The position numbers and the translations under genes were made by a program. Below the pieces are notes generated by a model. It worked only from the letters and a program-made list of their open reading frames with translations. It was not told the origin of the DNA and ran no database searches. Positions 45,042 through 53,795 of a stretch of DNA of 64,000 nt are shown piece by piece. Every line of letters begins with the position of its first letter. Positions within the stretch are counted from its first letter, which is position 1. The DNA is from Bin80 sp965220935 (lineage in GTDB: Bacteria > Bacteroidota > Rhodothermia > Rhodothermales > Bin80). The stretch is taken from positions 3,162,001 through 3,226,000 of the forward strand of contig OZ244857.1 of assembly GCA_965220935.1 (NCBI GenBank), written 5' to 3'.

Positions 45042-45720
45042 CTCTATATGTCAAGGCCTGATTGATGAGATGCTTGAACAGAGGCTGGGATTCCATGCGC
45101 TCTGGATGAAACTGTACACCAATATGCAGGCGATCTTTCCGTTCAATGGCTTCAATTATGCCATCAGAGCTATGTGCACTCACAGAATAATCTATGCCTG
45201 GATCACATACAGCCTGCAAATGGCGGGAATTCACTTCCTCATGGCTTGAATCCCAAATCTGAGCGAAGTAACTATCTGGAGAAACCTTTATATCATGATT
45301 GGTCGCACCTCGCTTTTCACTATGAATAAAAGCACCCTCAACTTGACGCTCCACATCAGAATACAATGAGCCTCCCGCACGAACACATAATAGCTGCATT
45401 CCATAGCAAATTCCAAGGATTGGAAGATTGAAATCAATCGCGGCATCCAGAATCAGATTATCAGATTGCCAGCGCTTCGGATGAACGGTGTTTAACTCCT
45501 GAGGTAATTCTCCTACTACGTTCTTTAATATCCCAGGCCCTCCAGGAATGACCAACCCTTGAATCAAATCACACATCCTTAGTGCTTCGTGAGAAGAAAT
45601 GACAAGGGGTAAAAGGATCGGTTGACCCTGTGCGCTCCGAACTGCCGTCCCATAGGTCTCATCCACGCGCTGCTGTGTGCCATCAAATGATGTCATGATG
45701 CCAATCAAAGGTGGATTCAT
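45031..45720 (-). CDS. class I glutamine amidotransferase, peptidase C26 (PuuD-like)
   Basis: This gamma-glutamyl hydrolase-type enzyme has 229 residues. It shows the oxyanion strand GLVIPGGPGI, the nucleophile elbow LPILGICYGMQLLCVRAGG (Cys) and the C-terminal HIGVQFHPERME with the catalytic His and Glu. The N-terminus PLIGIMTSFDGTQQRVDETY matches PuuD/C26 proteins that cleave gamma-glutamyl-GABA or related isopeptides. The substrate here is not shown. Its ATG overlaps the Smr gene stop (ATGA), placing it in the dnaE-arsC-smr operon. Confidence 0.85.
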   Translation of the reverse strand: MNPPLIGIMTSFDGTQQRVDETYGTAVRSAQGQPILLPLVISSHEALRMCDLIQGLVIPGGPGILKNVVGELPQELNTVHPKRWQSDNLILDAAIDFNLPILGICYGMQLLCVRAGGSLYSDVERQVEGAFIHSEKRGATNHDIKVSPDSYFAQIWDSSHEEVNSRHLQAVCDPGIDYSVSAHSSDGIIEAIERKDRLHIGVQFHPERMESQPLFKHLINQALTYRDAT

Positions 45721-46049
45721 CGCGGATCAATCATGTTCATAGTAATTCGCCCAGACGGATGTTGAGTTCCAAATCTTCGCAAAGAGATGAGCATATAGCC
45801 GTCCGATTTGTATGTCCCATTAACTGCATCAGAGAGCTCACCGCTGTTGACTAATTCATTCAATGCTGACTTTATCGTTCGTATCCCAAGAGTGGTGGTG
45901 GATTTACCGTGAATGATTTTTATCGTGTTTCGCCCATATTGTACAGATACTTCAATGAGCTGGCGAATCAGAAACAATGCCTCATCAACGGTGCATCCAT
46001 GCAAATCCAACGTCGGCAGAGCGCCATCGTCAATCAGGTGCGGTTTCAT
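45717..46049 (-). CDS. Smr domain protein
   Basis: The small protein contains an Smr domain, a possible nicking endonuclease or RNA-binding module: LDLHGCTVDEALFLIRQLIEV carries the LDLHG signature, and IKIIHGKSTTTLGIRTIKSAL the HGxG-like signature, altered to HGKS. Stand-alone Smr proteins of this size occur near MutS2 or repair genes; here it follows dnaE and an arsC-type gene. The Met at 46049 (MKPHLIDDGALPTL) is the preferred start, since the longer ORF from 46103 lies inside arsC. Confidence 0.75.
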   Translation of the reverse strand: MKPHLIDDGALPTLDLHGCTVDEALFLIRQLIEVSVQYGRNTIKIIHGKSTTTLGIRTIKSALNELVNSGELSDAVNGTYKSDGYMLISLRRFGTQHPSGRITMNMIDPR

Positions 46050-46464
46050 AAAGATTTGGTCTAAAATAGTCTTGAATCCAGAGATCAATGTCATGGCGTA
46101 CACGCCGGAACGCTTCCATTTTTAGCGCATCAGACCCAGTAATTGAAGATGGATCCTCAAATCTGTGATGAACATGGCTTCTGGCAGGAACAAACGGGCA
46201 CGCTTCGTTGGCAGAGTCACACACGGTAACAACAGTATCAAGATTCATGGAAAGAAATTCGGTTACATCTGTGGATGTATGATCATGAATGTCAATTCCT
46301 ATCTCATCCATCACGCGAATGGCATAAGGATTAACACTACCTGGCTGCGTCCCAGCACTGTGGATCTCGTAATGATCTCCATAATGATACCTGAGTATAC
46401 CCTCCGCCATTTGTGAACGAGAGGAATTGTGGGTACATACAAATAGCACAGAGGCTTTACCCAT
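46030..46464 (-). CDS. arsC: arsenate reductase-type low-molecular-weight phosphatase
   Basis: This is a thioredoxin-coupled arsenate reductase / LMW protein tyrosine phosphatase homologue of about 144 residues. The P-loop is VLFVCTHNSSRSQMAEGIL (CX5R). TVVTVCDSANEACPFVP supplies the second cysteine region and HHRFEDPSS the general-acid Asp. The start ATG at 46464 overlaps the end of dnaE by eight bases; the longer ORF from 46509 is inside dnaE. No other ars genes are nearby, so a protein phosphatase role is possible too. Confidence 0.85.
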   Translation of the reverse strand: MGKASVLFVCTHNSSRSQMAEGILRYHYGDHYEIHSAGTQPGSVNPYAIRVMDEIGIDIHDHTSTDVTEFLSMNLDTVVTVCDSANEACPFVPARSHVHHRFEDPSSITGSDALKMEAFRRVRHDIDLWIQDYFRPNLYETAPD

Positions 46465-49400
46465 GTTGATTGCCCTCCTTCCATTCAAGATAGACTCTTT
46501 CTGACCCAAACGTAGACTTGAGAGAAGCCATCACTTCCGCATTAGAGTTCACTTGAACCTTTTCACTCACCAGAGTCAGATTCTGATCCTTTAATTTGAT
46601 TTTGAAATGAAGATTCTTATCGCCAGGATTCTTTTTGCATACGTCTATAAACTCATTTAGGGTTTGTTGATTCGCTTTTTCAATATCCAAATGAATCACA
46701 ATATTGTCAAGGAATTCGCCTCGAATTGATGCTAACGGAAGAACACGCCGAACGATAATCTTCGGCATAGCCCCAGTATCTTCAATCTCACCGGAAACCA
46801 TGACGAGTGCGTTTTCCGTTAGATGATGTTGCACCTCGGAGTGTGTAGAGGGGAAGCAGACAATCTCAGCCTGCCCAGTCCTATCTTCAAGAATCGCTGA
46901 GGACATCATCTCGCCTTTCCGCGTTTTTTTGAGCTTAATCTGGGTAAGGATCCCGCAGTAGATCTTATAGGCCTTAGGCCGAGTATTCACCTCCTGAGAG
47001 ATTTCAGATATAGTGGTATTGGTGCAGGATCGGCATTCAATTTCCCACCCATCTAGTGGGTGTCCAGAAAAATAGAAACCTGCCAGATCACGTTCCTTTG
47101 AAAGGATTTCAGAGTGAGTCCACTTGTCACATTGAGGAAGGTCAGGTTCAGGCCTTTCTGCGACTGAATCTTCATCACCAAACAAGAATCCCTGTCCTGA
47201 TTTTTCATCGCTCTGAGCATGACCTGCATATTGAATGGCTAGCGTGAGTGCTTCGTAGATTTGAGATCGATGCTCTCCAAATGCATCCAATGCCCCCACG
47301 CTAGCGAGAGACTCCAATGACTTTTTATTGAGGATTTTCAGATCTAAACGCTTTACAAACTCAAATAGGGTCTTCGCAGGGCCTTTTTCCTCTCTCACGG
47401 TGACGATATGATCAACGGCATTTTTAGCGACTCCTTTGATGGAAGACAATCCAAAATGAATCGTTCCTTCTTTGTCAACTGTAAAATTTTGCTTACTAAA
47501 CTTTACCGAAGGAGGCATAGGCTTGTATCCTAATCGTTGCGTCTCATCAAGGATTGAGATAAATTTTTTCGAGTCACCAGATACATTTGACAACACAGCT
47601 GCCATAAATTCAGGCGTATGATTCGCTTTCAAATATGCAGTCTGATAAGCGACCAGTGAATAGGCAACACTGTGGCTATTATGAACAATAAAGCCATTTG
47701 CAAGATAATTATGATTTTCAGCTACGGTGAGATCATAGGTATGAGCATGGCCCTTAGAAATAATGTGTACAACGCGATCCCAGATCATTTTTACCTCAGT
47801 TCCCGCGATGCAGGTGACTTCATGGAGTTGATCAACCATGTCTGGCGAAGCGGTAATTGCAACTTCATCTCCAACTTGGAGGTTTTTCAAACGTTGCCAA
47901 CCTTGTTGGGCACGAAATCTGTGTGTTGCAGTGGCCAATATGCGCTCCCCTTTCTGGGTGACGAGTTCAAAAACTTCCTTGAATCCATTGTAGTGTACAC
48001 TTTCTACACTCCGAGGTGCCAGCACACCTTCTTCCGTTAAAGCGTAGACGCGAAAGCTTTCCCAACCGTCTTCATGAAGGCGGCGAATAGGAACCTGATC
48101 GCCAGTGTCTGCATTGGTAATTAACGTTGACTCTTCAATGCATTTGTTGAACCCATAACCCGCAAACTTATCCATCATATCAAAAACCTGATCAGCAATT
48201 CTGGTGGGTATTGCTAGGTGACTCGCACCTTCAACAAACTGACTACGCTGTGCTTTCATTTCCGATGCTTTCTTTTTCCCCATCGCCCTGCGTAAAATAT
48301 CTGCCGCACCGAGTGAGTATCCAGCCATCACCTGTGCCATCTGCATCACTTGCTCTTGAAAAACAGGAATCCCGTAGGTTGACCTTAAGACAGGTTCTAG
48401 AGATTCATGAGGATATTCTACAGGCTCCTGTCCGTGTTTACGTCGGATATAATTTGGAATCAAGTCCATTGGCCCAGGTCGATAGAGTGCATTCATAGCA
48501 ATTAAGTCATCCAGTGATGTTGGTTTAAGCTGAACCAGCCATTTTCGCATCCCATCTGACTCAAACTGGAAGATTGCGTTGGTATCCCCTCGCTGGAAGA
48601 GTTCAAATGTCGGGCCATCATCTAAGGGAATTTCGTCCATATCCAGACAATGACCTGTCCGATCTTTGATAATCGCGCATGTGTCATTGATGATCGTCAG
48701 TGTGGATAACCCCAGAAAATCCATCTTAAGTAAGCCAAAATCTTCTACCCATTCCCCCGCATACTGGGTTGTCAGAACTTGCTCATCCTTATTTTTTGTC
48801 GTCGCAACAGGCACATAGTCACTCACAATTCCAGGAGCGATAATGACACCTGCAGCATGGACTCCTGTGTGCCGGGCACATCCTTCCAAAACTCGGGATG
48901 CTTTGAAAAGCGTTTTAATTTCATCGGGGCCTGACTTGACTAAATCCTTGAGTTCGTCCACAGATTCAAGGGCCGTATCTAAGCTGATTTTCCCATCGGG
49001 AATGGATTTTGCAATTTCATCTGCCTGCTTGAGGGGAATCCTGAGTACCCGCGCGACATCACGAATCACCGTACGGGCACCCATCGTTCCAAACGTCACG
49101 ATCTGGCTCACATTTAGTCTACCGTATTTCTGTACTACATAATCAATGACCTTTGAGCGTCCATGATCGTCAAAATCGATATCAATATCGGGCATTGACA
49201 AACGCTCAGGATTCAGAAAGCGCTCAAATAGCAGATCGTACTTGAGTGGATCTACATTAGTAATGCCAAGGCAATAGGCAACAGCACTGCCAGCGGCCGA
49301 GCCTCTACCAGGGCCGACAGATACACCCATCTCTCGGGCCGCCGTTGTAAAGTCCTGTACAATTAAAAAGTAGCCTGCATACTTCATTTCCCGAATAATG

Positions 49401-50383
49401 CCCAGTTCATAATTGAGTCGATCCTGAACGGACTGGGAAAAGTCAGGGTATCGCTTTTTTCCTCGTTCAAAGACCATGAATTCCAGATACTTATCCGCAT
49501 CACCCCCAAATTTATCTGGAATTTGAAAATGAGGCATAAGAAGCTTTCCCATTGGTAGTTCAAACTGGCACTTATCTGCAATTTCTAAGGTATTTTCCAT
49601 CCACTCGGCCGCTTCTGGTTTTCCCCCGAGTACTGCATGCATTTCGTCGGCTGTCTTGAGATAGAATTCTTTTTTATCAAAGCGTAAACGGTTTGGATCA
49701 TTCAAACCCTTGCCTGTCTGAAGACACAGTAAGATGTCTTGGGCAAATGCATCCTCCTGTTTGACATAGTGGACATCGTTGGTGGCGACAACCTTTAGAT
49801 TGTATTCAGATGCCCATTTCAGAAGTGTTTCATTAACGATGGCTTGCTCTTCAATGCCATGATCTTGAATTTCAATGTAATAGTCATCCGTACCGAAAAG
49901 ATTGAGATACTTCTCTAATAACTGTCGTGCGCGGCTTAGATCACCTTTGATGATGGCCTGAGGAACTTGTCCTTGCATACAGCAGGTGGTTGCTACTAAT
50001 CCTTCGTGATGCTTAGTGAGTAGTTCAAGATCAATTCTTGGCTTAAAATAAAACCCATCTAAAAATGACAGTGACGACATTTTTATTAGATTTCGGTAGC
50101 CTACTTCATTCTTTGCCCACAAGATCTGATGATATCTAACCCGGTCATTCTTCTCTGTCATAGGACTATCACACAGGTAGAATTCACATCCGATAATGGG
50201 TTGAATTCCATTTCTTTTTGCAATCGTATGAAATTCTGGAACGCCATATAAATTTCCATGATCAGAAATCCCGAGGGCTGTCATTCCAAGTTTTTTCGCC
50301 TGCCCTACCAGTAGGTCAATGCGTGCGGCTCCATCTAATAAAGAATAGGAGGTGTGACAATGTAGATGGCAGAATTTTGACAT
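46457..50383 (-). CDS. dnaE: DNA polymerase III alpha subunit with mini-intein
   Basis: DnaE is the replicative polymerase catalytic subunit. The 1308-residue precursor begins with a PHP domain (HLHCHTSYSLLDGAARIDLLV). It continues with the C-family polymerase core (VGPGRGSAAGSAVAYCLG and the catalytic PDIDIDFDDHGR) and the HhH/OB part (AKAYKIYCGILTQIKLKKTRKGEMM). A 155-residue intein interrupts GYGFNK and SHSVAYSLVAYQTAYLK, the site of a highly conserved block; after splicing the protein would be 1153 residues, normal for DnaE1. It is the first gene of a five-gene operon. Confidence 0.97.
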   Translation of the reverse strand: MSKFCHLHCHTSYSLLDGAARIDLLVGQAKKLGMTALGISDHGNLYGVPEFHTIAKRNGIQPIIGCEFYLCDSPMTEKNDRVRYHQILWAKNEVGYRNLIKMSSLSFLDGFYFKPRIDLELLTKHHEGLVATTCCMQGQVPQAIIKGDLSRARQLLEKYLNLFGTDDYYIEIQDHGIEEQAIVNETLLKWASEYNLKVVATNDVHYVKQEDAFAQDILLCLQTGKGLNDPNRLRFDKKEFYLKTADEMHAVLGGKPEAAEWMENTLEIADKCQFELPMGKLLMPHFQIPDKFGGDADKYLEFMVFERGKKRYPDFSQSVQDRLNYELGIIREMKYAGYFLIVQDFTTAAREMGVSVGPGRGSAAGSAVAYCLGITNVDPLKYDLLFERFLNPERLSMPDIDIDFDDHGRSKVIDYVVQKYGRLNVSQIVTFGTMGARTVIRDVARVLRIPLKQADEIAKSIPDGKISLDTALESVDELKDLVKSGPDEIKTLFKASRVLEGCARHTGVHAAGVIIAPGIVSDYVPVATTKNKDEQVLTTQYAGEWVEDFGLLKMDFLGLSTLTIINDTCAIIKDRTGHCLDMDEIPLDDGPTFELFQRGDTNAIFQFESDGMRKWLVQLKPTSLDDLIAMNALYRPGPMDLIPNYIRRKHGQEPVEYPHESLEPVLRSTYGIPVFQEQVMQMAQVMAGYSLGAADILRRAMGKKKASEMKAQRSQFVEGASHLAIPTRIADQVFDMMDKFAGYGFNKCIEESTLITNADTGDQVPIRRLHEDGWESFRVYALTEEGVLAPRSVESVHYNGFKEVFELVTQKGERILATATHRFRAQQGWQRLKNLQVGDEVAITASPDMVDQLHEVTCIAGTEVKMIWDRVVHIISKGHAHTYDLTVAENHNYLANGFIVHNSHSVAYSLVAYQTAYLKANHTPEFMAAVLSNVSGDSKKFISILDETQRLGYKPMPPSVKFSKQNFTVDKEGTIHFGLSSIKGVAKNAVDHIVTVREEKGPAKTLFEFVKRLDLKILNKKSLESLASVGALDAFGEHRSQIYEALTLAIQYAGHAQSDEKSGQGFLFGDEDSVAERPEPDLPQCDKWTHSEILSKERDLAGFYFSGHPLDGWEIECRSCTNTTISEISQEVNTRPKAYKIYCGILTQIKLKKTRKGEMMSSAILEDRTGQAEIVCFPSTHSEVQHHLTENALVMVSGEIEDTGAMPKIIVRRVLPLASIRGEFLDNIVIHLDIEKANQQTLNEFIDVCKKNPGDKNLHFKIKLKDQNLTLVSEKVQVNSNAEVMASLKSTFGSERVYLEWKEGNQHG
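47678..48142 (-). other. DnaE mini-intein (in frame, 155 residues, no homing endonuclease)
   Basis: The intein begins with Cys1 in CIEESTLITNADTGDQVPI (block A). It has block B ATATHRFRAQQGW (TxxH) and blocks F/G DLTVAENHNYLANGFIVHN ending in His-Asn, followed by Ser+1. All splicing residues are present. No LAGLIDADG or HNH domain fits in the about 50 residues between block B and block F. The insertion point (GFNK/SHS) is three residues downstream of the cyanobacterial split DnaE site (before CFNKSHS). Confidence 0.93.
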
Positions 50384-50527
50384 GAAGCGTGATTGAGGTC
50401 TAGACTAAGTTGTGGTTTAAGAATAATATCCGAATGTAAGAATAGTTTGACGGATCATCGTCATTTGCAGGTCTACAAAAGGGTTTGATCATAGGTATGA
50501 ATCGCTGATAAATTTTCAATTTTATAT

Positions 50528-50963
50528 CTATGAAAACTTGTCACTGAAATGTACTTCATCTACTGAAATTGTTCCGCTCAAAAAACTAGATTCCTCTTGT
50601 CGCTTGAATGCATAAATGGATTGACTCAAAACTTGCGTATTGAAGACACCGAGTTGACATAGTATGTCAAAATCCTTGATTTTGAGTCCAGTGACTTTCG
50701 TAAACAAAGATGGCTCCACATTACGAATTACATCAATCAAACTTTCTTCTCTGTAGTCTGTCAGATACATAAATATTGGGACTCTGGTAAGAAATTATAG
50801 GAGGACTTCGGTGATTTGTTTTCGTTGTTTCTTCATCTGCCGCTTCTCTTGGCTCACAGATGATTTTGATTTCCCTTCCCGTCTGGCTTTCTTGATTGCG
50901 TCTTCGGCATTGATGATAGCGGATGTATGCTTACGCAGAGCGCGAAAGGATTCAATATTTTCC
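50528..50963 (-). pseudogene. C-terminal fragment of restriction-type DEAD/DEAH helicase, left of IS110
   Basis: The minus strand reads LENIESFRALRKHTSAIINAEDAIKKARREGKSKSS just outside the IS110 left end. After a stop (EVLL) comes a second piece, MYLTDYREESLIDVIRNVEPSLFTKVTGLKIKDFDILCQLGVFNTQVL to the stop at 50528. Together with 52646-53123 it forms the C-terminal part of one helicase gene. The MYLTDYRE..L.DVI....P.LF..VTGL.I.DF..L..LGVFN pattern is typical of these restriction-associated helicases. Confidence 0.7.
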
Positions 50964-51032
50964 AAGATATAATAGAAAGGAAGGTTCCCTCAGGAGTGTT
51001 ATTTTTCGAGGTAACCAAATTTTCATTTTATT

Positions 51033-52145
51033 ATGTCTTCTACATCTCATTGTTCACCTGTTCGCTACTACGTTGGATTAGACGTTCATCGTGACACAAT
51101 CTCGGCGTGTGTTTACGATGCGACTGAGAAGCGTTACTGTGATGAGCAGGTGTTTTCCGCACACAAGCCGAAGAGTCTCACTCGGTTTGTGGAATCTACG
51201 CGTTCAAAGTATGGGCCTTTCCGCTGTTGTTATGAGGCATCCTTTTCGGGGACTGTGATCTATGACACATTGACCGAACACGGCGTGGATTGCGCCATCA
51301 TTGCTCCTGGCTCGATTCCCAAGCGCTCAGGCGATCGAATCAAAACCGATCAGCGCGATGCCAGGAATTTGTCCAAGTATTTTGGATCTGGGCTTTTGAC
51401 TGAATGTTTCGTCCTGGACGAAGAACTCCGAGCCGTGCGAGGACTTTTACGCAGTCGTGAGGCACTGATAAAAAGTCTTCACCAATCCAAAATGCGCGTG
51501 ATTCATTTTTTGCATGCGCACGGGCACTGTTATACAACAGGAAGCTACTGGACAAAAAAGTTTAAGACTTGGATCAATCAGATTGAGTTAGAGCGTTCCC
51601 ATGACGAGTTTGTACTACGCGGACACCTGAATGATATTGATTATCATCAGGGACGCATCTATGAACAGCAAGTCAAAATAGCATCCGAGTCCGAAAAGTT
51701 TCAGCAAGCAGTTCAGATTCTGCAAGGCTTCCGAGGCATTGGACTGATCTCGGCCATGCAGTTGGTTTGTGAGATTGGAGACTTTCGGCGGTTTGAGAGT
51801 CCGACGGCACTGATGGCGTATCTTGGATTAGTTCCATCTCAACACTCCTCAGGAAACACCATCCGCACGGGTTCAATCACCAAAACTGGAAACACACACG
51901 CACGAAAGGTCTTGGTGAGCGCAGCATGGAAATACATCTACGCGATCAGTGTTGCACTTCAAGAGCGGCAAAAACACTGCAGTGCTAAAGTCATCGCCAT
52001 TACCCAGAAAGCACAAACACGCTTATACAAACGTTACAACGCACTGAGCAAACGCAAACCTCCGAAAGTCGCGGTGGTTGCAATCGCGCGTGAACTGGTT
52101 GGCTTTCTCTGGGAGGCGTTGCAACTTCCTGTTGAAACAGCCTAA
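51033..52145 (+). CDS. IS110 family transposase (DEDD recombinase)
   Basis: The 370-residue transposase has an N-terminal RuvC-like DEDD domain: YVGLDVHRDTIS (first Asp), CYEASFSG (Glu) and GDRIKTDQRDARNLSKYF (Asp pair). A C-terminal transposase-20 domain follows: LQGFRGIGLISAMQLVCEIGDFRRFESPTALMAYLGLVPSQHSSG, with the conserved Ser and Gly of the catalytic serine segment. IS110 recombinases are guided by a bridge RNA transcribed from the element noncoding end. The frame is intact; the start ATG at 51033 lies 42 bases after the left inverted repeat. Confidence 0.93.
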   Translation: MSSTSHCSPVRYYVGLDVHRDTISACVYDATEKRYCDEQVFSAHKPKSLTRFVESTRSKYGPFRCCYEASFSGTVIYDTLTEHGVDCAIIAPGSIPKRSGDRIKTDQRDARNLSKYFGSGLLTECFVLDEELRAVRGLLRSREALIKSLHQSKMRVIHFLHAHGHCYTTGSYWTKKFKTWINQIELERSHDEFVLRGHLNDIDYHQGRIYEQQVKIASESEKFQQAVQILQGFRGIGLISAMQLVCEIGDFRRFESPTALMAYLGLVPSQHSSGNTIRTGSITKTGNTHARKVLVSAAWKYIYAISVALQERQKHCSAKVIAITQKAQTRLYKRYNALSKRKPPKVAVVAIARELVGFLWEALQLPVETA

Positions 52146-52416
52146 ACAACCTATACGATAACTCGTCATGGAGAAAGAGTCCAAAGCAACGATGGAGAGC
52201 CCAAGTCCATCCTTTTCGGTAGCGATTATCGCGAGCCCGAGTTTCAAGATCTTGGCAGCTCCGACGTATTCAAATATTGAGCATTATGGCTTTTGCCTAG
52301 CATGCGGACACCAGATTGATATACCGTCGCCATTGCTATAAGACTCTTTCTCCATGACGAGTTGTCTATATTTATAACAAAATGTAACCCGAAACAAATA
52401 CATACCAACCCCCGAA
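52146..52416 (+). ncRNA. putative bridge RNA region in the IS1111-type right end
   Basis: About 270 noncoding bases separate the transposase stop from the right inverted repeat, where IS1111-group bridge RNAs are expected. The region contains a long imperfect dyad: AACTCGTCATGGAGAAAGAG near 52160-52180 pairs with CTCTTTCTCCATGACGAGTT near 52344-52364, enclosing further short stems. The RNA and its target/donor loops are inferred from position and structure, not demonstrated. Confidence 0.5.
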
Positions 52417-52645
52417 AGGGAACCTTCCTTTCTACACCAGCCCGAGTTTCAAGATCTTGGCAGCTCCGACGTATTCAAATATTGAGCATTATGGCTTTTG
52501 CCTAGCATGCGGACACCAGATTGATAGACCGTCGCCATTGCTATAAGACTCTTTCTCCATGACGAGTTGTCTAAATTTATAACAAAATGTAACCCGAAAC
52601 AAATACATACCAACCCCCGAAAGGGAACCTTCCTTTCTACACCAG
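52236..52645 (+). repeat. 205-bp tandem duplication of the IS110 right end
   Basis: 52236-52440 and 52441-52645 are near-identical copies (two substitutions seen, near 52320/52525 and 52370/52575). Each copy starts CCCGAGTTTCAAGATC and ends with the right inverted repeat and TTTCTACACCAG. The second copy repeats the 3' part of the putative bridge RNA but not its first ~90 bases. Confidence 0.9.
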
Positions 52646-53123
52646 GATTTGAGAAGTTCCTCATTGTTGAGAATCCTCCTGAGTATACTGGGACTTAAAT
52701 TAATCATACGATTTGGTTGTCAACGCTTGGCTAACATGGCCGATCCTATGCCTGACGTCGCCATATCCATGAGTTCTCTCACGTCTAATTTAGTGAGTTT
52801 TCCATCTTGATACGCGAGGATAGGCAGGTAATTCAAAAAAAACTCGCACCTCAGATTTCGTATCTCTGTCTTTTTTCGCGTCGGCCTGATGTGCACAAAA
52901 TCCATAGATCATCTCCAATGCGCGATTTTGTGCAAAATCAAAAATATAATAGACGGGTTTGACGATTTCTTGTTTATGAGGATCACTAGCTATTGGACGG
53001 GTCCAAGGGGATTGAACCCTGAATGCAGCTTGAAAGTAGGTTTCGGTAGACTTAGTTTCGCGAAGCATAAAGATTGCCCCCCATTGAGGCACCGTCACTC
53101 CAGTCAATAGCTTTCCACAGGTT
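52646..53123 (-). pseudogene. internal fragment of restriction-type DEAD/DEAH helicase, right of IS110
   Basis: The minus strand reads CGKLLTGVTVPQWGAIFMLRETKSTETYFQAAFRVQSPW, VYYIFDFAQNRALEMIYGF, then in another frame NYLPILAYQDGKLTKLDVRELMDMATSGIGSAMLAKR, then QPNRMINLSPSILRRILNNEELLKSW up to the IS110 tip. One extra base in a run of eight A (52835-52842) shifts the frame, and a Trp codon is now TGA at 52720-52722. The TGVTVPQW and YFQAAFRVQSPW blocks match helicase motifs V/VI of type III/ResIII-like restriction helicases. The N-terminal half is gone. Confidence 0.75.
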
Positions 53124-53795
53124 GGGCCTCCCATTTTAAGAGTGGGTTGGCCGATTTTTGGTGCCTTCTGGATACAAATCAAGTCCACCAAGGTAGAAGT
53201 AAATTGCATTCTTTAATCGTTCAGGATTTCTGAATCCACGCGCACGGATTTTGATCATTTTGATGCGACTATTGATGCTTTCAGCCGGCCCATTACTCAC
53301 ATCTAGAACCACCGCATTGATCATGCCCCAAAGATGACTTCTAATGGTTTTAGCCACCTTTTTCATCGGCTCCAGACGACTGCGTGAGCGCCACCCTAAC
53401 TTCCACGCTTTGAGCGCCCAAGTGCGATGTTTACACTTCCACAGCGTCTGGAACACTTCTTTCATTGCCCGAGCGCGTGCTGTTTTTTAAGAGACTAAAC
53501 CGCTTTTTTTGCTTGGCCCGATTCTTAAGCCAATCATACTTTGTCCCTACCAAATCCAGAATCCCCAGTTTCTTTAACGCACGATTCTCCTCTCTGCGAA
53601 CCTCATCCACCCCAGTTCCAACATATTTAGAGATATGAAAATGATCAAATGCAATCGGCATCGGGTATACGCATCCTTGTTGCAGTGATGTAGGCAGGCC
53701 ACATATCCATACTCACACTTTCAATCCCTGCAATTTGCTCAGGTGAACAACGATCGTAGTCAAACTCTCTATTGTTGGTGACACATGTAACACCT
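53124..53795 (-). pseudogene. ISL3 family transposase remnant
   Basis: Three frames together give the C-terminal half of an ISL3 transposase: EQIAGIESVSMDMWPAYITATRMRIPDAD, then AFDHFHISKYVGTGVDEVRREENRALKKLG, then GWRSRSRLEPMKKVAKTIRSHLWGMINAV followed by SNGPAESINSRIKMIKIRARGFRNPERLKNAIYFYLGGLDLYP. The MDMWPAY and FHISK blocks contain catalytic Asp residues, and NGPAESINSRI the Glu. Frameshifts lie near 53665 and 53480. The N-terminal part should lie beyond the IS4 element but is not there. The terminal repeat probably begins near 53124 (GGGCCTCCCATTTT) and abuts the helicase remnant. Confidence 0.8.

Larger units (their letters stand above)
50964..52645 (+). mobile_element. IS110 family (IS1111-type) insertion sequence with duplicated right end
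   Basis: The left end holds GAAAGGAAGGTTCCCT at 50975-50990; the reverse complement is at 52417-52432 and again at 52622-52637. These 16-bp subterminal inverted repeats and the long noncoding right end mark the IS1111 subgroup. The element lies inside a helicase gene: helicase codons end at LLKSW on one side and resume at LENIE on the other. Exact ends cannot be fixed, because these elements recombine at a short core and make no clear target duplication. Confidence 0.85.

Noticed and set aside
48211..49142. Plus-strand ORFs opposite dnaE
   Set aside because: dnaE is unambiguous on the minus strand; these frames have no motifs.
52449..52707. Small minus-strand ORFs in the duplicated IS110 right end
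   Set aside because: They are made of repeat noncoding sequence joined to helicase codons (MINLSPSILRRILNNEELLKSW) and are not genes.
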